64,000 nucleotides of DNA from Sphingomonas daechungensis (GTDB lineage: Bacteria; Pseudomonadota; Alphaproteobacteria; Sphingomonadales; Sphingomonadaceae). The stretch's first letter is position 1; each line of letters starts with the position of its first letter. The DNA is taken from positions 558,001 through 622,000 of the forward strand of contig NZ_CP060780.1 in NCBI RefSeq assembly GCF_014489495.1, written 5' to 3'. The notes under the pieces were generated by a model. That model was not told the DNA's origin, did not search any database, and was given only the letters and a program-made list of their open reading frames with translations. The position numbers and the translations under genes were made by a program. This document shows positions 1-9,419 of the stretch, one piece after another.

Positions 1-1008
1 GTGACGGGTCACCGCAGTAGGCCGCAAAGAGGTTGGCGACGACGCGCTGGGCTTCGGTCCGCACCGGCACGAGAAGTGGTGCATTATAGAGGCGTTTATA
101 CAGGAAGCGCTTGAGCTCCCTCTCCTGATGGCCAAGACTTTCTGAAAAGCCGACGAGCTGCATCCCAGCCGCGCGGACGTCGTCGCAGGTCTCGACACCG
201 GTCGCGGCAATGCGCCTTTGCGTTTCCGAAATCAGGTCTCCGACCATCGTCCCGATCTGATCGCGAACGAGCGCTCGCAGCGCCTTGTCGTCGGACAGGC
301 CAATGAAGCGCCTTGCGATGGCGCCCCAATGCTTGTGCACGATAGGAACCTCGACAAGCTCGTCGAGCCTTAGCAGCCCAGCCCTCACACCATCGTCGAT
401 GTCGTGATTATCGTAGGCGATGTCGTCTGCCACAGCGGCGACCTGCGCTTCCAGCGAAGGCCAGGACCGAAGCTCCAGGTCGAACGCGTCGTTGGCCTCG
501 GCTAGCGCCCAGGTCGGGCGGCGACGGGACCGTTGTGCTTGGCGAGGCCCTCAAGCGCTTCCCAGCTCAGGTTGAGACCGTCGAAACCTGGATAAGGTGC
601 CTCGAGCCGTGTCACGAGGCGAATGCTGTGGGCGTTGTGATCGAAGCCGCCCGCGTCGGCCATCGCCGCCTGCAGGGAGTCCTCGCCGGCATGGCCGAAC
701 GGCGGATGGCCGAGGTCGTGCGCGAGGCACAGCGCTTCGGTCAGGTCCTCATTGAGGCCGAGTGCCCGCGCGATGGTCCGCCCGATCTGCGCTACCTCGA
801 TGCTGTGGGTCAGGCGAACGCGATAATGGTCGCCGTCGGGAGCGACGAAGACCTGTGTCTTGTGACGCAAGCGGCGAAACGAAACCGAGTGGATGATGCG
901 GTCGCGGTCGCGCTGGAAAATGTCGCGAGGCCCGCGCGGACCGGCGTCCACCTCCGGATGGGCCCTGCCGCGCGACGTTGAAGGCTGCGCGGCAAGTTTC
1001 GAGGTCAT
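1..1008 (-). CDS. dgt: Deoxyguanosinetriphosphate triphosphohydrolase-like protein (partial, 3' end outside window)
   Basis: HD-domain dNTP triphosphohydrolase of the Dgt family, which hydrolyses dGTP (or other dNTPs) to the nucleoside and triphosphate in the cytoplasm. The N-terminal half shows the family signature [11 protein letters not shown], then RLTHSIEV and the metal-binding [14 protein letters not shown]. The frame breaks near position 515, after KHNGPVAA. Restoring one C in a CCC run continues as [18 protein letters not shown] and stays open to the window edge, including [15 protein letters not shown], where this family carries its next HD-domain histidine and aspartate residues. 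The start at 1008 overlaps the stop of the upstream SPOR gene as ATGA, which fixes it. The family is certain; the exact substrate is not shown by the sequence. Confidence 0.9.
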
Positions 1009-2316
1009 TCGCCTTGGAGTTTCCTGATCGACTGTCCGGGCTGGTTGGTCCACGTAAAGGCGTCAATGTGAACGGACGCAAGGTCGTCCGCGAAAATACT
1101 TGCTTCGCTGTCGTTGCGGAAGGGACCGATCAGCAACCGTGCCTTGCCGGGCTCCTCGGCAATGTAGCCGCTGATACCCTCGAACAGCTCGCGATTGCGG
1201 GTCTTCAGCCGCACGAACTGGTCCGGAAGAGCGGTTGCATTGGGGCCACTTGCGAGCTGGATCCATAGCCTGCGCGTGGCGCTCGTAGTGCTCGGCGACG
1301 CGCTCGAAGGCTGGCTCACGGTCGTCGGAATCGAGGTCGAAGCGACTTGTACGGTCGATGCGGGCTCACCCGTAGTCGTCGCAGTTTCCCCGGCTGGCTT
1401 TGTCGCCTGCGACAACCACTCCTGAATGGAGGCGATGCGGTCCTCCTCCTCCGGGTCGGCTTTTCGGCGGACTGCTTCGGTGACCGACCGTAGATGATCT
1501 TCACAGGATTGGCCGGGATCGGCGGCGGCGCGGACGCCGTCTGGAGACCGCTAGCACTCGGAAAGATGCCAAGGTTCACTGCCGCGGCCTTCTGATCGGA
1601 ACGCAGAGCCGGCAACTTCTGGAAGAAGTAGGCCATATGCGAAGCCGAGCCAGGCATGGCGCTCTCAATCGCATTCTTTGCGCCTGCTGAATCCCCGGTG
1701 AGAGCCAAAACGAACGCCCGGGTCCGCGCGGCGCCGGCGTCGCCGCGTGCCATCAGCGGCGACAAGGTCGACAACGCGTCCGTCTTGTTGCCCGTAATGG
1801 CGAGGCTCAGTGCAAGGCGGCGGCGCGCTTCGTCGCCGTCGTGTCCGAACAAGGCCGCGCGGTAATCCGCCTGCGCATCGCGGTGACGGCCGAGGAGGTC
1901 GTAGGCGAGGCCGCGATCGCAGCCGATCATCGATTGCGTCGCACCCCGCTGCACCGCGCGGGAGAAATATTGGAGAGCGCCATTCCCGTCGCCCTGCTGC
2001 GCCAAAGCGGCACCGATCCCCGCTTGCGGAAGCGGGCTGGTAGACCAGGCCTCGTCCGCCCTGCCGAAGAATCCCGCAGCCGCCTGCGTGTCGCCGAGGG
2101 CTAGCGCTGCACGACCGGCGCCGATCAAGGCGTCGAAATTTCCGGGACTGGATCCGAGAACCTTCATGTTGCGGGCGAGCGCGTCCGATGGACTTTCCCC
2201 GCCGGTCCCACCGCCACCTGCGCGAGTGCAGCCGTCGGAACAGCAACCATCGCAGGCCCGATTATTGAAAGCGCCGCTGCCGCTAAACCAACGCGACCGG
2301 CCATACCTTTTGCCAT
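1005..2316 (-). CDS. Exported TPR-repeat protein with C-terminal SPOR domain
   Basis: About 437 residues after repair. The start at 2316 opens a signal peptide ([15 protein letters not shown]... ending AALA before QVAV), placing the product in the periplasm or envelope. The middle holds TPR-like helices ([60 protein letters not shown]). A proline/alanine/serine-rich linker leads to a C-terminal SPOR domain ([11 protein letters not shown] ... [21 protein letters not shown]). SPOR domains bind denuded septal glycan, so a place next to ftsZ and a division-related role are reasonable but inferred. Two single-base losses break the frame, near 2196 (separating the signal peptide) and near 1455 (separating the SPOR domain). 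The gene is translationally coupled to dgt by an ATGA overlap. Confidence 0.8.
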
Positions 2317-2377
2317 GGACCCCCATGGCAGATTGGAGCTTGCACAAAGCTTGCTCGCTAGTGGGTTATCGCCAGAC

Positions 2378-2409
2378 CGTTGCGGGCAGGCGATAAGCCG
2401 CCCGCAACG
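2378..2409 (-). terminator. GC-rich hairpin downstream of ftsZ
   Basis: A perfect 10-bp inverted repeat (CGTTGCGGGC / GCCCGCAACG) with a 12-nt loop lies just after the ftsZ stop and before the TPR-SPOR start. No T-run follows on the minus strand, so it is a weak intrinsic terminator, an attenuator or an mRNA 3'-end stabiliser rather than a textbook terminator. Confidence 0.45.
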
Positions 2410-2421
2410 TCTAACTTGCGA

Positions 2422-3821
2422 TTACTGGTTGTTCTGCCGGTTGAGGAAACGCGGGATGTCGATCGGCTCGCGGCGATAGTCGGTCGCCGAATCGTCCTCG
2501 TTCACCTGCGCCTGGGCAGCACCGCGAGCGATGTTCGACATGCGTTCGAATAAGGTGCCGGTCTCGCGAACCTTCGGCTTCTCCTCGATCGGCGCGGCCA
2601 TTTCGGGCATCTCGTCCTCGTCCATCGGCGGAGCGATCGGCGCCGACCCGACGGTCGTGAGCACGTCATCATTGTCGAGAGCGAGTTCATCACCGTCCTC
2701 GATCTCGTCGGTGAGCTCGAGCGTATCCTCGTCCGTCTCCTCCTCCGTCACCATGGTCGGCGTTGGCGTTGGGACGACGGTGGCCGGCGTGATTGTCGCC
2801 GTTGTCGCCGTGCGCGGGAAAGCGAACACCTTGCCCGGCTGCGGCTGGGCGACAGCTTCGGCTTCGATGCCGGTCGCAACCACCGAAACGCGGATACGGC
2901 CGTCGAGGTCGTTGTTGAACGCCGAACCCAGATGATGTTGGCGTCCGGATCGACCAGTTCCTTGATGTGGCTGGCAGCCTCATCGACTTCCATCAGGCGC
3001 ATGTCTTCGCCGCCGGTGATCGAGATGATCACGCCCTTGGCGCCCTTCATGCTTACACCGTCGAGCAGCGGATTCGAGATCGCCTTTTCGGCGGCTTCGA
3101 TCGCGCGATTGTCGCCCGACGCTTCTCCGGTGCCCATCATCGCCTTGCCCATCTCGCCCATCACCGAGCGGACGTCGGCGAAGTCGAGATTGATGAGGCC
3201 GGGCATGACCATCAAGTCAGTGATCCCGCGAACGCCCTGCTGGAGGACCTCGTCGGCCATCTCGAACGCTTCCTTGAAGGTCGTTTCCGAGTTGGCGAGC
3301 CGGAACAGGTTCTGGTTCGGGATCACGATCAAAGTGTCGACGTGCTGCTGCAGCTCCTCGATGCCGGAATCGGCAGAGCGGCCGCGGCGGGCGCCTTCGA
3401 ACGCGAACGGCTTGGTCACCACGCCGACCGTCAGGATGCCGCGGTCGCGAGCAGCCTTGGCAATGACCGGAGCAGCACCCGTGCCGGTACCGCCGCCCAT
3501 GCCGGCAGCGATGAAGCACATGTGAGATCCATCGAGAGCGCGCTCGATATCCTCGATCGTTTCTTCGGCAGCCGCGCGTCCGATCTCGGGCCGCGATCCG
3601 GCGCCGAGGCCCTGCGTAATCTTCAGGCCAAGCTGGATCCGCCGGTCCGCGCTCGACGCGTTAAGCGCCTGCGCATCCGTATTGGCGACGATGAAATCCA
3701 CGCCCTGTACGTCAGCGCGCATCATGTTTGCGACGGCATTACCGCCGGCACCGCCGACGCCAATGACGCTGATCCGCGGCCGAAGTTCGTCGACTTCCGG
3801 CCGGATGAAATCGATGCTCAT
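2422..3821 (-). CDS. ftsZ: Cell division protein FtsZ
   Basis: Tubulin-like GTPase that polymerises into the Z-ring at midcell. About 466 residues after repair. Residues 18-28 are the N-terminal [11 protein letters not shown] loop, the tubulin signature GGGTGTG is at about 109-115, and [17 protein letters not shown] follows the T7 region. A long acidic, proline/threonine-rich linker ends in the conserved tail [13 protein letters not shown] that binds FtsA and other partners. The frame is broken near 2929 because IIWGSAFNN has lost one G (GGGG read as GGG); no strain lives without this region. The ATG at 3821 is preceded by GAAGGGG at good spacing. Unusually, ftsA is not adjacent upstream: a transporter/sulfatase segment of about 4.3 kb intervenes, so ftsZ needs its own promoter. 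Confidence 0.97.
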
Positions 3822-3865
3822 GGGCAAACCCCTTCAAGCGCCGCTAGCGCGTTGATCCTCCACCG

Positions 3866-3954
3866 TGATTCTTCTGAATCATCCCGAGTCTCAAGCCAAG
3901 CGAAAAAGTTAACGCGACCCGAAAAAAGTGCGAACCGCGTGTCCCGAAAGACTC
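3866..3954 (-). promoter_or_regulatory. GANTC cluster upstream of ftsZ (candidate CcrM/GcrA-controlled promoter region)
   Basis: Four GANTC sites lie within 88 bp: GATTC 3867-3871, GAATC 3876-3880, GAGTC 3886-3890 and GACTC 3950-3954. The first two form the arms of a 16-bp perfect palindrome, TGATTC-TTCT-GAATCA (3866-3881). GANTC is the CcrM methylation site of alphaproteobacteria, and Caulobacter ftsZ is a known CcrM/GcrA target. Here the sites sit 45-133 bp upstream of the ftsZ ATG, where its promoter must be. No unambiguous -10/-35 pair was placed. Confidence 0.5.
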
Positions 3955-5192
3955 AGACGCGCGACGGTTGTTCCCCGTCGAGGTCAACCTGTTCGATTTT
4001 TGGGACGCCCACGGCCCACCAGATCGCACCGATCGCCGCAATGACGGCCGTCAGCACGAAGGCCGCGTTATAGCCGGAGCGCTGGACCACGATGCCGGTG
4101 ACGATCGGCCCGACAATGCCGGACAGATTGCCGATCGCGTTCTGTACGCCGACCCACGTTCCCGACGCGCGCGGTCCCGCGAACATCTGCGCGACGGCGT
4201 AAAGGTTGAGCGAGAGCGATGCCGATGCCGCCCCGCGAGGCAGAGCAGGATGGCGATGGTCACCGCGTCATGTGCGTAAGCGAGCCCAAGGATTGCCAGC
4301 GCGGCAAGCGTCTGGCTGGCGACCATCATCCAGCGCCGGCACAGCGCTTCCGACCGGCCGGAACGGGTCCACCAATCCGAGAAATGCCCGTAGCCCAAAG
4401 CGCACGCGCCCTGCACGGCATAGCCAAGCGTCGCCAACATGGTCATCTCGCCGATCGAAAAGCCGCGCGACTTGGTCAGGAAAAGCGGCAGCCAGGCGAG
4501 CAGGAAGTAGAAGCAGTAATTGCCGAGCGCGTGGACGATCGACATCGACCACAAAGGCCACTTGGACAGCAATTGCCCCAGCGGCACCCGCTGGCCTTCA
4601 TCGCGAAAACCGGTCGTCGGCAGCGCCTTGACCGTCTGCCACCACGGAAGAAGCCAGGCGAGCGTCACGATCCCGAACACGAAGAAGATCGCCTGCCAGC
4701 CCCAGCTCTGAAGGATCAGGCCGCCTGCCAGCGTCCCCACCGCCGGGCCGAGCGCAAGGCCAGTCGCAACCGCGGCATTGGCGACGCCGCGCCGCTCCGG
4801 CTCGACGTGCCGGGCGATGATCTTCGAACTCCCCGGAAAGGAGATGCTCTCGCCGACGCCGAGCATGATCCGCAGCACCAGCAGCGACGTGAAGCCGCCG
4901 GCGAAGCCCATGAGGAAGGTCGAGCCGGCCCAGAGCAGGATGCCGGCCGCCATCAGCTTGTAGACGGAGAAGCGGTCGCACAGCCAGCCGGCGAACATCT
5001 GCACCGGCGCGTAGATCCAGAAGAAGGCCGAGAAGACGACGCCATAGGCTTCCTCGGACAGGCCGAGGTCCGTCTTCATCAACGGCGACGCGATCCCGAT
5101 CGCACCGCGATCGACATAGTTGAGGAACACCGCCGCCCCGAGGAGGAAGATCAACGCCCCGTCGTCCCGCTCCGCGCGCCGCCTGCCATCAT
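3953..5192 (-). CDS. MFS transporter, anion:cation symporter (ACS) type
   Basis: About 413 residues after repair, a normal MFS length with about 12 membrane segments. The first helix carries the ACS-family signature FLNYVDRGAIGIASP, followed by the loop-2/3 motif GWLCDRFSVYK and RIMLGVGESISFPGSSKII. These transporters usually take up organic anions such as sugar acids or aromatic acids with protons. The start at 5192 follows GGGGGAGGGGCAATCC. Two single-G losses break the frame, one near 5166 just after the start and one near 4236 before the last two helices. It diverges from the arylsulfatase gene, so it may import the sulfatase's substrate or product; that pairing is inference. The substrate cannot be read from sequence. 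Confidence 0.85.
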
Positions 5193-5525
5193 GGATTGCC
5201 CCTCCCCCACGCCTCCCGCCAACCCGCGAATGGTCCCAATGTTCGCAGTGACGGGCCTGCTTTTCGCGACGCACCAGTCCTCCACGCACGCGTTGAATCC
5301 AACGCCGAACAGGGAAGCTCGAAGAGACAAGCAGAGCTTTTCCTATTCCGCCAGCGCAATCGTGTTGGGGTGTCTGTTTCAACCCAATCCATGCCCTTGG
5401 ATGTCGCTCGGGAGTATCCCGGATGTCGCCGCACTGACTGCGATCCTAAGTGACTGTCGAGCGCCCCGCGTGATCGAACGTGAGGTGTCGCTGAGGCCGT
5501 AAGAAAAGCGCGGGGAGACGGGGCG
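5193..5525. other. Divergent intergenic region between MFS transporter and sulfatase
   Basis: These 333 bp hold no coding region I can support. The only clear structure is a 13-bp perfect palindrome, CGGGA-GTA-TCCCG, at 5409-5421, about 105 bp before the sulfatase start, which could be an operator. The sulfatase ribosome-binding site GGGGAG is at about 5512-5517. No recognisable -10/-35 pair was found on either strand. Confidence 0.35.
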
Positions 5526-7879
5526 ATGACGATGAATGAATATAAGAGCGGACAGGCATTCTCTGGGGTCATCGGTCGTACTTTCGACGTTTCGAAACCC
5601 GCGTGGCCTGCTCCGAAACGAGCCAAGGAAGGCGCACCGAATGTGCTGTTCATTATTCTCGATGACGTGGGGTTCGGGCAGCTCGGCTGCTTCGGTAGTC
5701 CGATCCGCACGCCGCACATGGACGCATTGGCGGCCGACGGAGTGCGCTACAACAACATGCACACGACGGCGCTTTGCTCGCCCTCACGGGCCTGTTTCCT
5801 GACCGGTCGCAATCATCATTCGAACGCCTTGGCCTGCATTACCGAGGGTTCGACCGGCTACCCGGAAGCAATGGCTCCATGCCGTTGGAAAATGGCATGC
5901 TGTCGGAAATTCTCCTGCAGCATGGCTACAATACCTACGCCATCGGCAAGTGGCACCTCACGCCGACCGAAGCGAGCTCAGCCGCCGGACCCTATGATCG
6001 CTGGCCCTTGGGCGTGGCTTTGAGCGCTTCTACGGCTTCCTCGGTGGCGACACGCACCAATATTATCCGGAGCTCGTCCGGGACAACACGCAGGTTGAAC
6101 CGGAAAAGACGCCGGAAGAAGGTTATCACCTGACGGTCGACCTGGTTGAGAAAGCCAAGGCGATGATCGCGGATGCGAAGCAGGTCGCTCCGAACAAGCC
6201 GTTCTTCATGTACTTCTGTCCGGGCGCCATGCACGCGCCGCATCACGTTCCCCAGGAATGGGCAGACAAATACAAGGGCAAGTTCGACGGCGGCTGGGAT
6301 GTCTATCGCGAAGAGACGTTCGAACGGCAAAAGGCGATGGGGCTCGTGCCAGACAATACGCAGCTGTCTCGCCACGATCCCGACGTACAGGACTGGAACG
6401 AGTTATCAGCGGATGAGCGGCGGCTTTATGCGCGGATGATGGAGGTGTTTGCCGGCTTCCTGGAGCACACCGATCATTACATCGGCGAGCTCATCGCCTT
6501 CCTCAAGGACCTCGGAGAATATGAGAACACCATGATCATGGTGGTGTCCGACAATGGCGCGAGTTCAGAGGGCGGACCGCACGGCTCGGTGAACGAGAAC
6601 AAGTTCTTCAACAACGTGCCCGATAGCCTTGAGCAGAATCTCGCAGCCATCGACACGCTGGGAGGTCCCGAATGGTTCAACCATTATCCCTGGGGCTGGA
6701 CCCACGCCGGCAACACGCCTTTCCGTCGCTGGAAGCGGGAGACCTATCGAGGCGGAGTGTCCGACCCATTGATCGTAAGCTGGCCGAAAGGGATCAAGTC
6801 CCGAGGCGAGGTGCGCACCCAATATTGCCACGGCATCGACATGGTCCCCACTGTCCTTGACGCGATCGGGATCGAGCCGCCCACGCATATCAGGGGCATC
6901 TCCCAATCTCCGATCGAGGGGTTCAGCCTTGCCAGTTCATTCGACCGCGAGGACGCAGAAGCACTGCACGTTACCCAGTATTTCGAGATGTTCGGGCACC
7001 GGTCACTCTATCACGATGGATGGCGAGCCGTTTGCCCCTGGCCGGGAACGTCCTTCGCAGAAGCCGAAGGAAGAGTGTTCGGCACGCCAATTACTTTTGA
7101 CCAGCTGACCGAGTTGGATGCCTATGGCTGGGAGCTTTACAACATCCGCGAAGACTTCGCCGAAACCAATAATCTTGCCGACAAGGAACGCGAACGGCTG
7201 ATCGCCATGATCGGCATGTGGTACGTCGAAGCCGGCAAGTATAACGTCCTGCCAATCGACAGCCGCGGAACGATGCGCTTTCTTGAGGAAAGGCCACAAA
7301 TCGCGCCGCCACGAACACACTACGTTTATTATCCCGGCACGCAGATGGTGCCGACGAACGCAGCGCCTCGCGTCACCAACGTTCCGCATCGGGTGGCCGT
7401 GCACGTGTCAGTTCCCGATGGCGGAGCCAGTGGCGCGCTGTTCACCATGGGTGGCAACGACGGAGGGTTCGTTTTCTACGTTCAAAACGGCCGGCTGACC
7501 TATGGCTACAATTATGTATCCGACCAGCGATTCAAGATTCAATCTGACGAAACGATCCCCGCAGGAGAGCATGTCTTCGGATTCGAATTCACTCCGACGG
7601 GTGCGCCGGATTTCGCCAATGGCAAAGGAGTGCCGGCAACGATCACTTTGTTCGTCGACGGCAAGTCAGTGGGGTCCGGGATCTTCCCGTAACCATTCCC
7701 CTTTCGCTCGGACTGGGGCCGGCATCTGCGTTGGTTCGGATTCGGGTTCGCCCGTCATGACGGATTACGATCCCCCGTTCGCGTTCACGGGAACCATCAA
7801 GAAGGCTTTGGTCGATGTTAGCGGCGAGCCGATCGAGGACAGGGAAGCGCAAGTCCGAATGTACCTCGCTCGGCAGTAG
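5526..7879 (+). CDS. Arylsulfatase (sulfatase family, formylglycine-dependent)
   Basis: Sulfate-ester hydrolase of about 785 residues after repair. The N-terminal metal site NVLFIILDDVGFGQLG is followed by the formylglycine motif CSPSR (LCSPSRACFLTGRN), YAIGKWHLTP, the second-lobe metal site MVVSDNGASSEGG and a lysine/histidine-rich active-site region. After about residue 560 comes a beta-rich C-terminal domain (ALFTMGGNDGGFVFYVQNGR ... FTGTIKKALVDV) typical of the large arylsulfatases. No signal peptide is visible, so it is probably cytoplasmic, which fits import of an intact sulfated compound by the neighbouring MFS carrier (inference). Four single-base losses (near 5863, 6011, 7688 and 7728) split it. 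No sulfatase-maturing enzyme is encoded in the window; one would be needed elsewhere. Confidence 0.9.
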
Positions 7880-7923
7880 CTTGAACTGTCCGATTAGCGA
7901 GGAGCAGTTCACCCATGGCTGCG

Positions 7924-7946
7924 GCGGGCGCGAACCAGGCGCCCGC
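7924..7946 (+). terminator. GC hairpin downstream of sulfatase
   Basis: An 8-bp inverted repeat GCGGGCGC / GCGCCCGC with a 7-nt loop lies 45 bp after the sulfatase stop. It lacks a T-run, so it is only a possible terminator. The rest of 7880-8017 shows nothing else. Confidence 0.3.
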
Positions 7947-8017
7947 GGCGGGCCACGGTTCCTCACCTAACTTTGGATGAGGTTTCAGTCGGCGGTCCCG
8001 TTCGTAAGAACTAGCGT

Positions 8018-8149
8018 ATGACCATCATCAAGATTGCCGTCGCCTGGATCCTGCTCGGCAGCGTTGCCGCTGCGATCACGTTCGGACCCGCCTTGCTCAG
8101 GATCGTCGCGCTTGGGCCGATCAGCCTTGCGGGCGTTCTCGCGTCCTGA
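8018..8149 (+). CDS. Small hydrophobic protein, 43 residues (hypothetical)
   Basis: An ATG-started ORF whose product is nearly all hydrophobic: MTIIKIAVAWILLGSVAAAI, then a short polar gap and IVALGPISLAGVLAS. It would form one or two membrane segments. Its stop lies 4 bp from the convergent ftsA stop. There is no strong ribosome-binding site and no recognised family, so it may be a genuine small membrane protein or chance. Given the frameshift load of this sequence it might also be a fragment of something slightly longer. Confidence 0.35.
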   Translation: MTIIKIAVAWILLGSVAAAITFGPALLRIVALGPISLAGVLAS

Positions 8150-8153
8150 GTAG

Positions 8154-9410
8154 CTAGATCCCGCCCTTCATGGCCGCGATCAGGCGGCCGAACATGCCGT
8201 TGGCGGGCTTCTTCGGGCCGCCCTTGCTTACCGTGAGGTCGCGGATGTCGCCGCTCTGTGACGAGGCCAGGCAGGCGAGGCCGACGAGGGTCGAGAAGGC
8301 CGGGCCGCTGTGGGCATCGGGAAGGCCGGTGAGTTGCCTCGGCCGGCCGACGCGGACGGAGCGGCCGAGGACGCCCTGCATATAGTCGGCGATGTTCTTG
8401 AGCTCGGCGCCGCCGCCGGTCAGCACGACCTGGCGACCGACTGGACCCGTGAAACCGAGGCTCTTCAGCGCCTCGTCGATGCTGGCGGTCAGTTCCTCGA
8501 CGCGCTGGCGAATGACGGTCATCAGCTGCGCGCGGGTGATGCGCATCGGGTCGACGCCGTCTTCCGTGCCCATCTGCCGCGCCTCGATCATTTCGTGATT
8601 GTCGCGCGGGCTCGTCATCGCCGATCCGTAGAAGCACTTCAGCCGCTCGGCATCGCGACGCTGCACGCCGAAGGCACAGGCGATGTCGTCGGTAATATCC
8701 TTGGCCCCAAGTGGGATCGAGCGCAGGCCGAGGAGCATCCCGCCCGCATGAAGAGAGACGTTGGTCACTTCGGCACCGAGCTCGACCAGCGCAACGCCAA
8801 GGTCGCGCTCGTCCTCCGTAAGGCAGGCGAGCGCCGCCGCGACGGGCGACGCGACGATTGTCTTCACGCCGAGATGGGCGGAGCGGATCACATAGTCGAT
8901 GTTGCGCAGCGGCGCGGGGTCGGCGGCGACGACGTGGATATCGACGCCAAGCCGGTCGGCGTGAAGGCCGAGCGGGTTCTTGACGCCCTCGACGCCGTCG
9001 ATGGTGTAGAGCGCCGGGTGCGCGTGAAGAACGACCTGGCCGTTGCGGTCGATCGCTCCGCGGCCGCCCATTAGAAGCTCGTCGATGTCGGTCTGCTCGA
9101 CCTGATGGCCGCCGAGCTCGACCTCGACATTGGCAAGGTCGCTCGACAGGCCGCCGGCGCCGAAGCTGGCCCAGACGTCCTCGATGGTGAGGCCCGACAT
9201 GCGCTCGGCAAGCTCGACGGCTTCGCGGACGGCATGCTCGCTCGCTTCCATGTCGGTCACGTAGCCGCGCTTGACGCCGCGGCTCTCGCGCTGACCGGTG
9301 CCGAGCACCTGCAGGCGGCCGTCGTCGGTCAGCGTGCAGATCAGCGCCCCGACCTTCGAGGAACCGATATCCAGCGCTGCAATCAAAGGCTGATCGACGG
9401 GTGCTGCCAC
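8154..9410 (-). CDS. ftsA: Cell division protein FtsA
   Basis: Actin-like ATPase that tethers FtsZ filaments to the membrane and recruits late divisome proteins. 418 residues and unbroken. The phosphate-1 loop region ALDIGSSKVGALIC is at about 11-24, the SHS2 insert (subdomain 1C) follows, phosphate 2 is represented by LVELGAEVTNVSLHAGG, and the adenosine motif is VVLTGGGAELKNI. The C-terminus GMFGRLIAAMKGGI is the amphipathic membrane-targeting helix. The gene sits 9 bp after the repaired ftsQ stop as the last gene of the dcw run. In most relatives ftsZ comes next on the same strand; here the following gene is the unrelated sulfatase in opposite orientation. Confidence 0.96.
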   Translation of the reverse strand: MAAPVDQPLIAALDIGSSKVGALICTLTDDGRLQVLGTGQRESRGVKRGYVTDMEASEHAVREAVELAERMSGLTIEDVWASFGAGGLSSDLANVEVELGGHQVEQTDIDELLMGGRGAIDRNGQVVLHAHPALYTIDGVEGVKNPLGLHADRLGVDIHVVAADPAPLRNIDYVIRSAHLGVKTIVASPVAAALACLTEDERDLGVALVELGAEVTNVSLHAGGMLLGLRSIPLGAKDITDDIACAFGVQRRDAERLKCFYGSAMTSPRDNHEMIEARQMGTEDGVDPMRITRAQLMTVIRQRVEELTASIDEALKSLGFTGPVGRQVVLTGGGAELKNIADYMQGVLGRSVRVGRPRQLTGLPDAHSGPAFSTLVGLACLASSQSGDIRDLTVSKGGPKKPANGMFGRLIAAMKGGI

Positions 9411-9419
9411 GGCGAGCGA

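Noticed and set aside
2422-3821. Programmed ribosomal frameshifting in ftsZ
   Set aside because: The break is a GGGG run read as GGG with no slippery heptamer or pseudoknot, and dozens of identical one-base losses occur in other genes.
4219-5502. A 427-codon plus-strand frame across the MFS gene
   Set aside because: It is the antisense of the transporter, rich in Arg, His, Pro and Asp with no domain. Similar long antisense frames occur opposite most GC-rich genes here, for example 12299-13789 and 21136-23415.
9383-9419. FtsQ running 28 bp into ftsA
   Set aside because: Adding one C near 9447 gives a stop at 9420 and a 9-bp gap, in keeping with the other dcw junctions.
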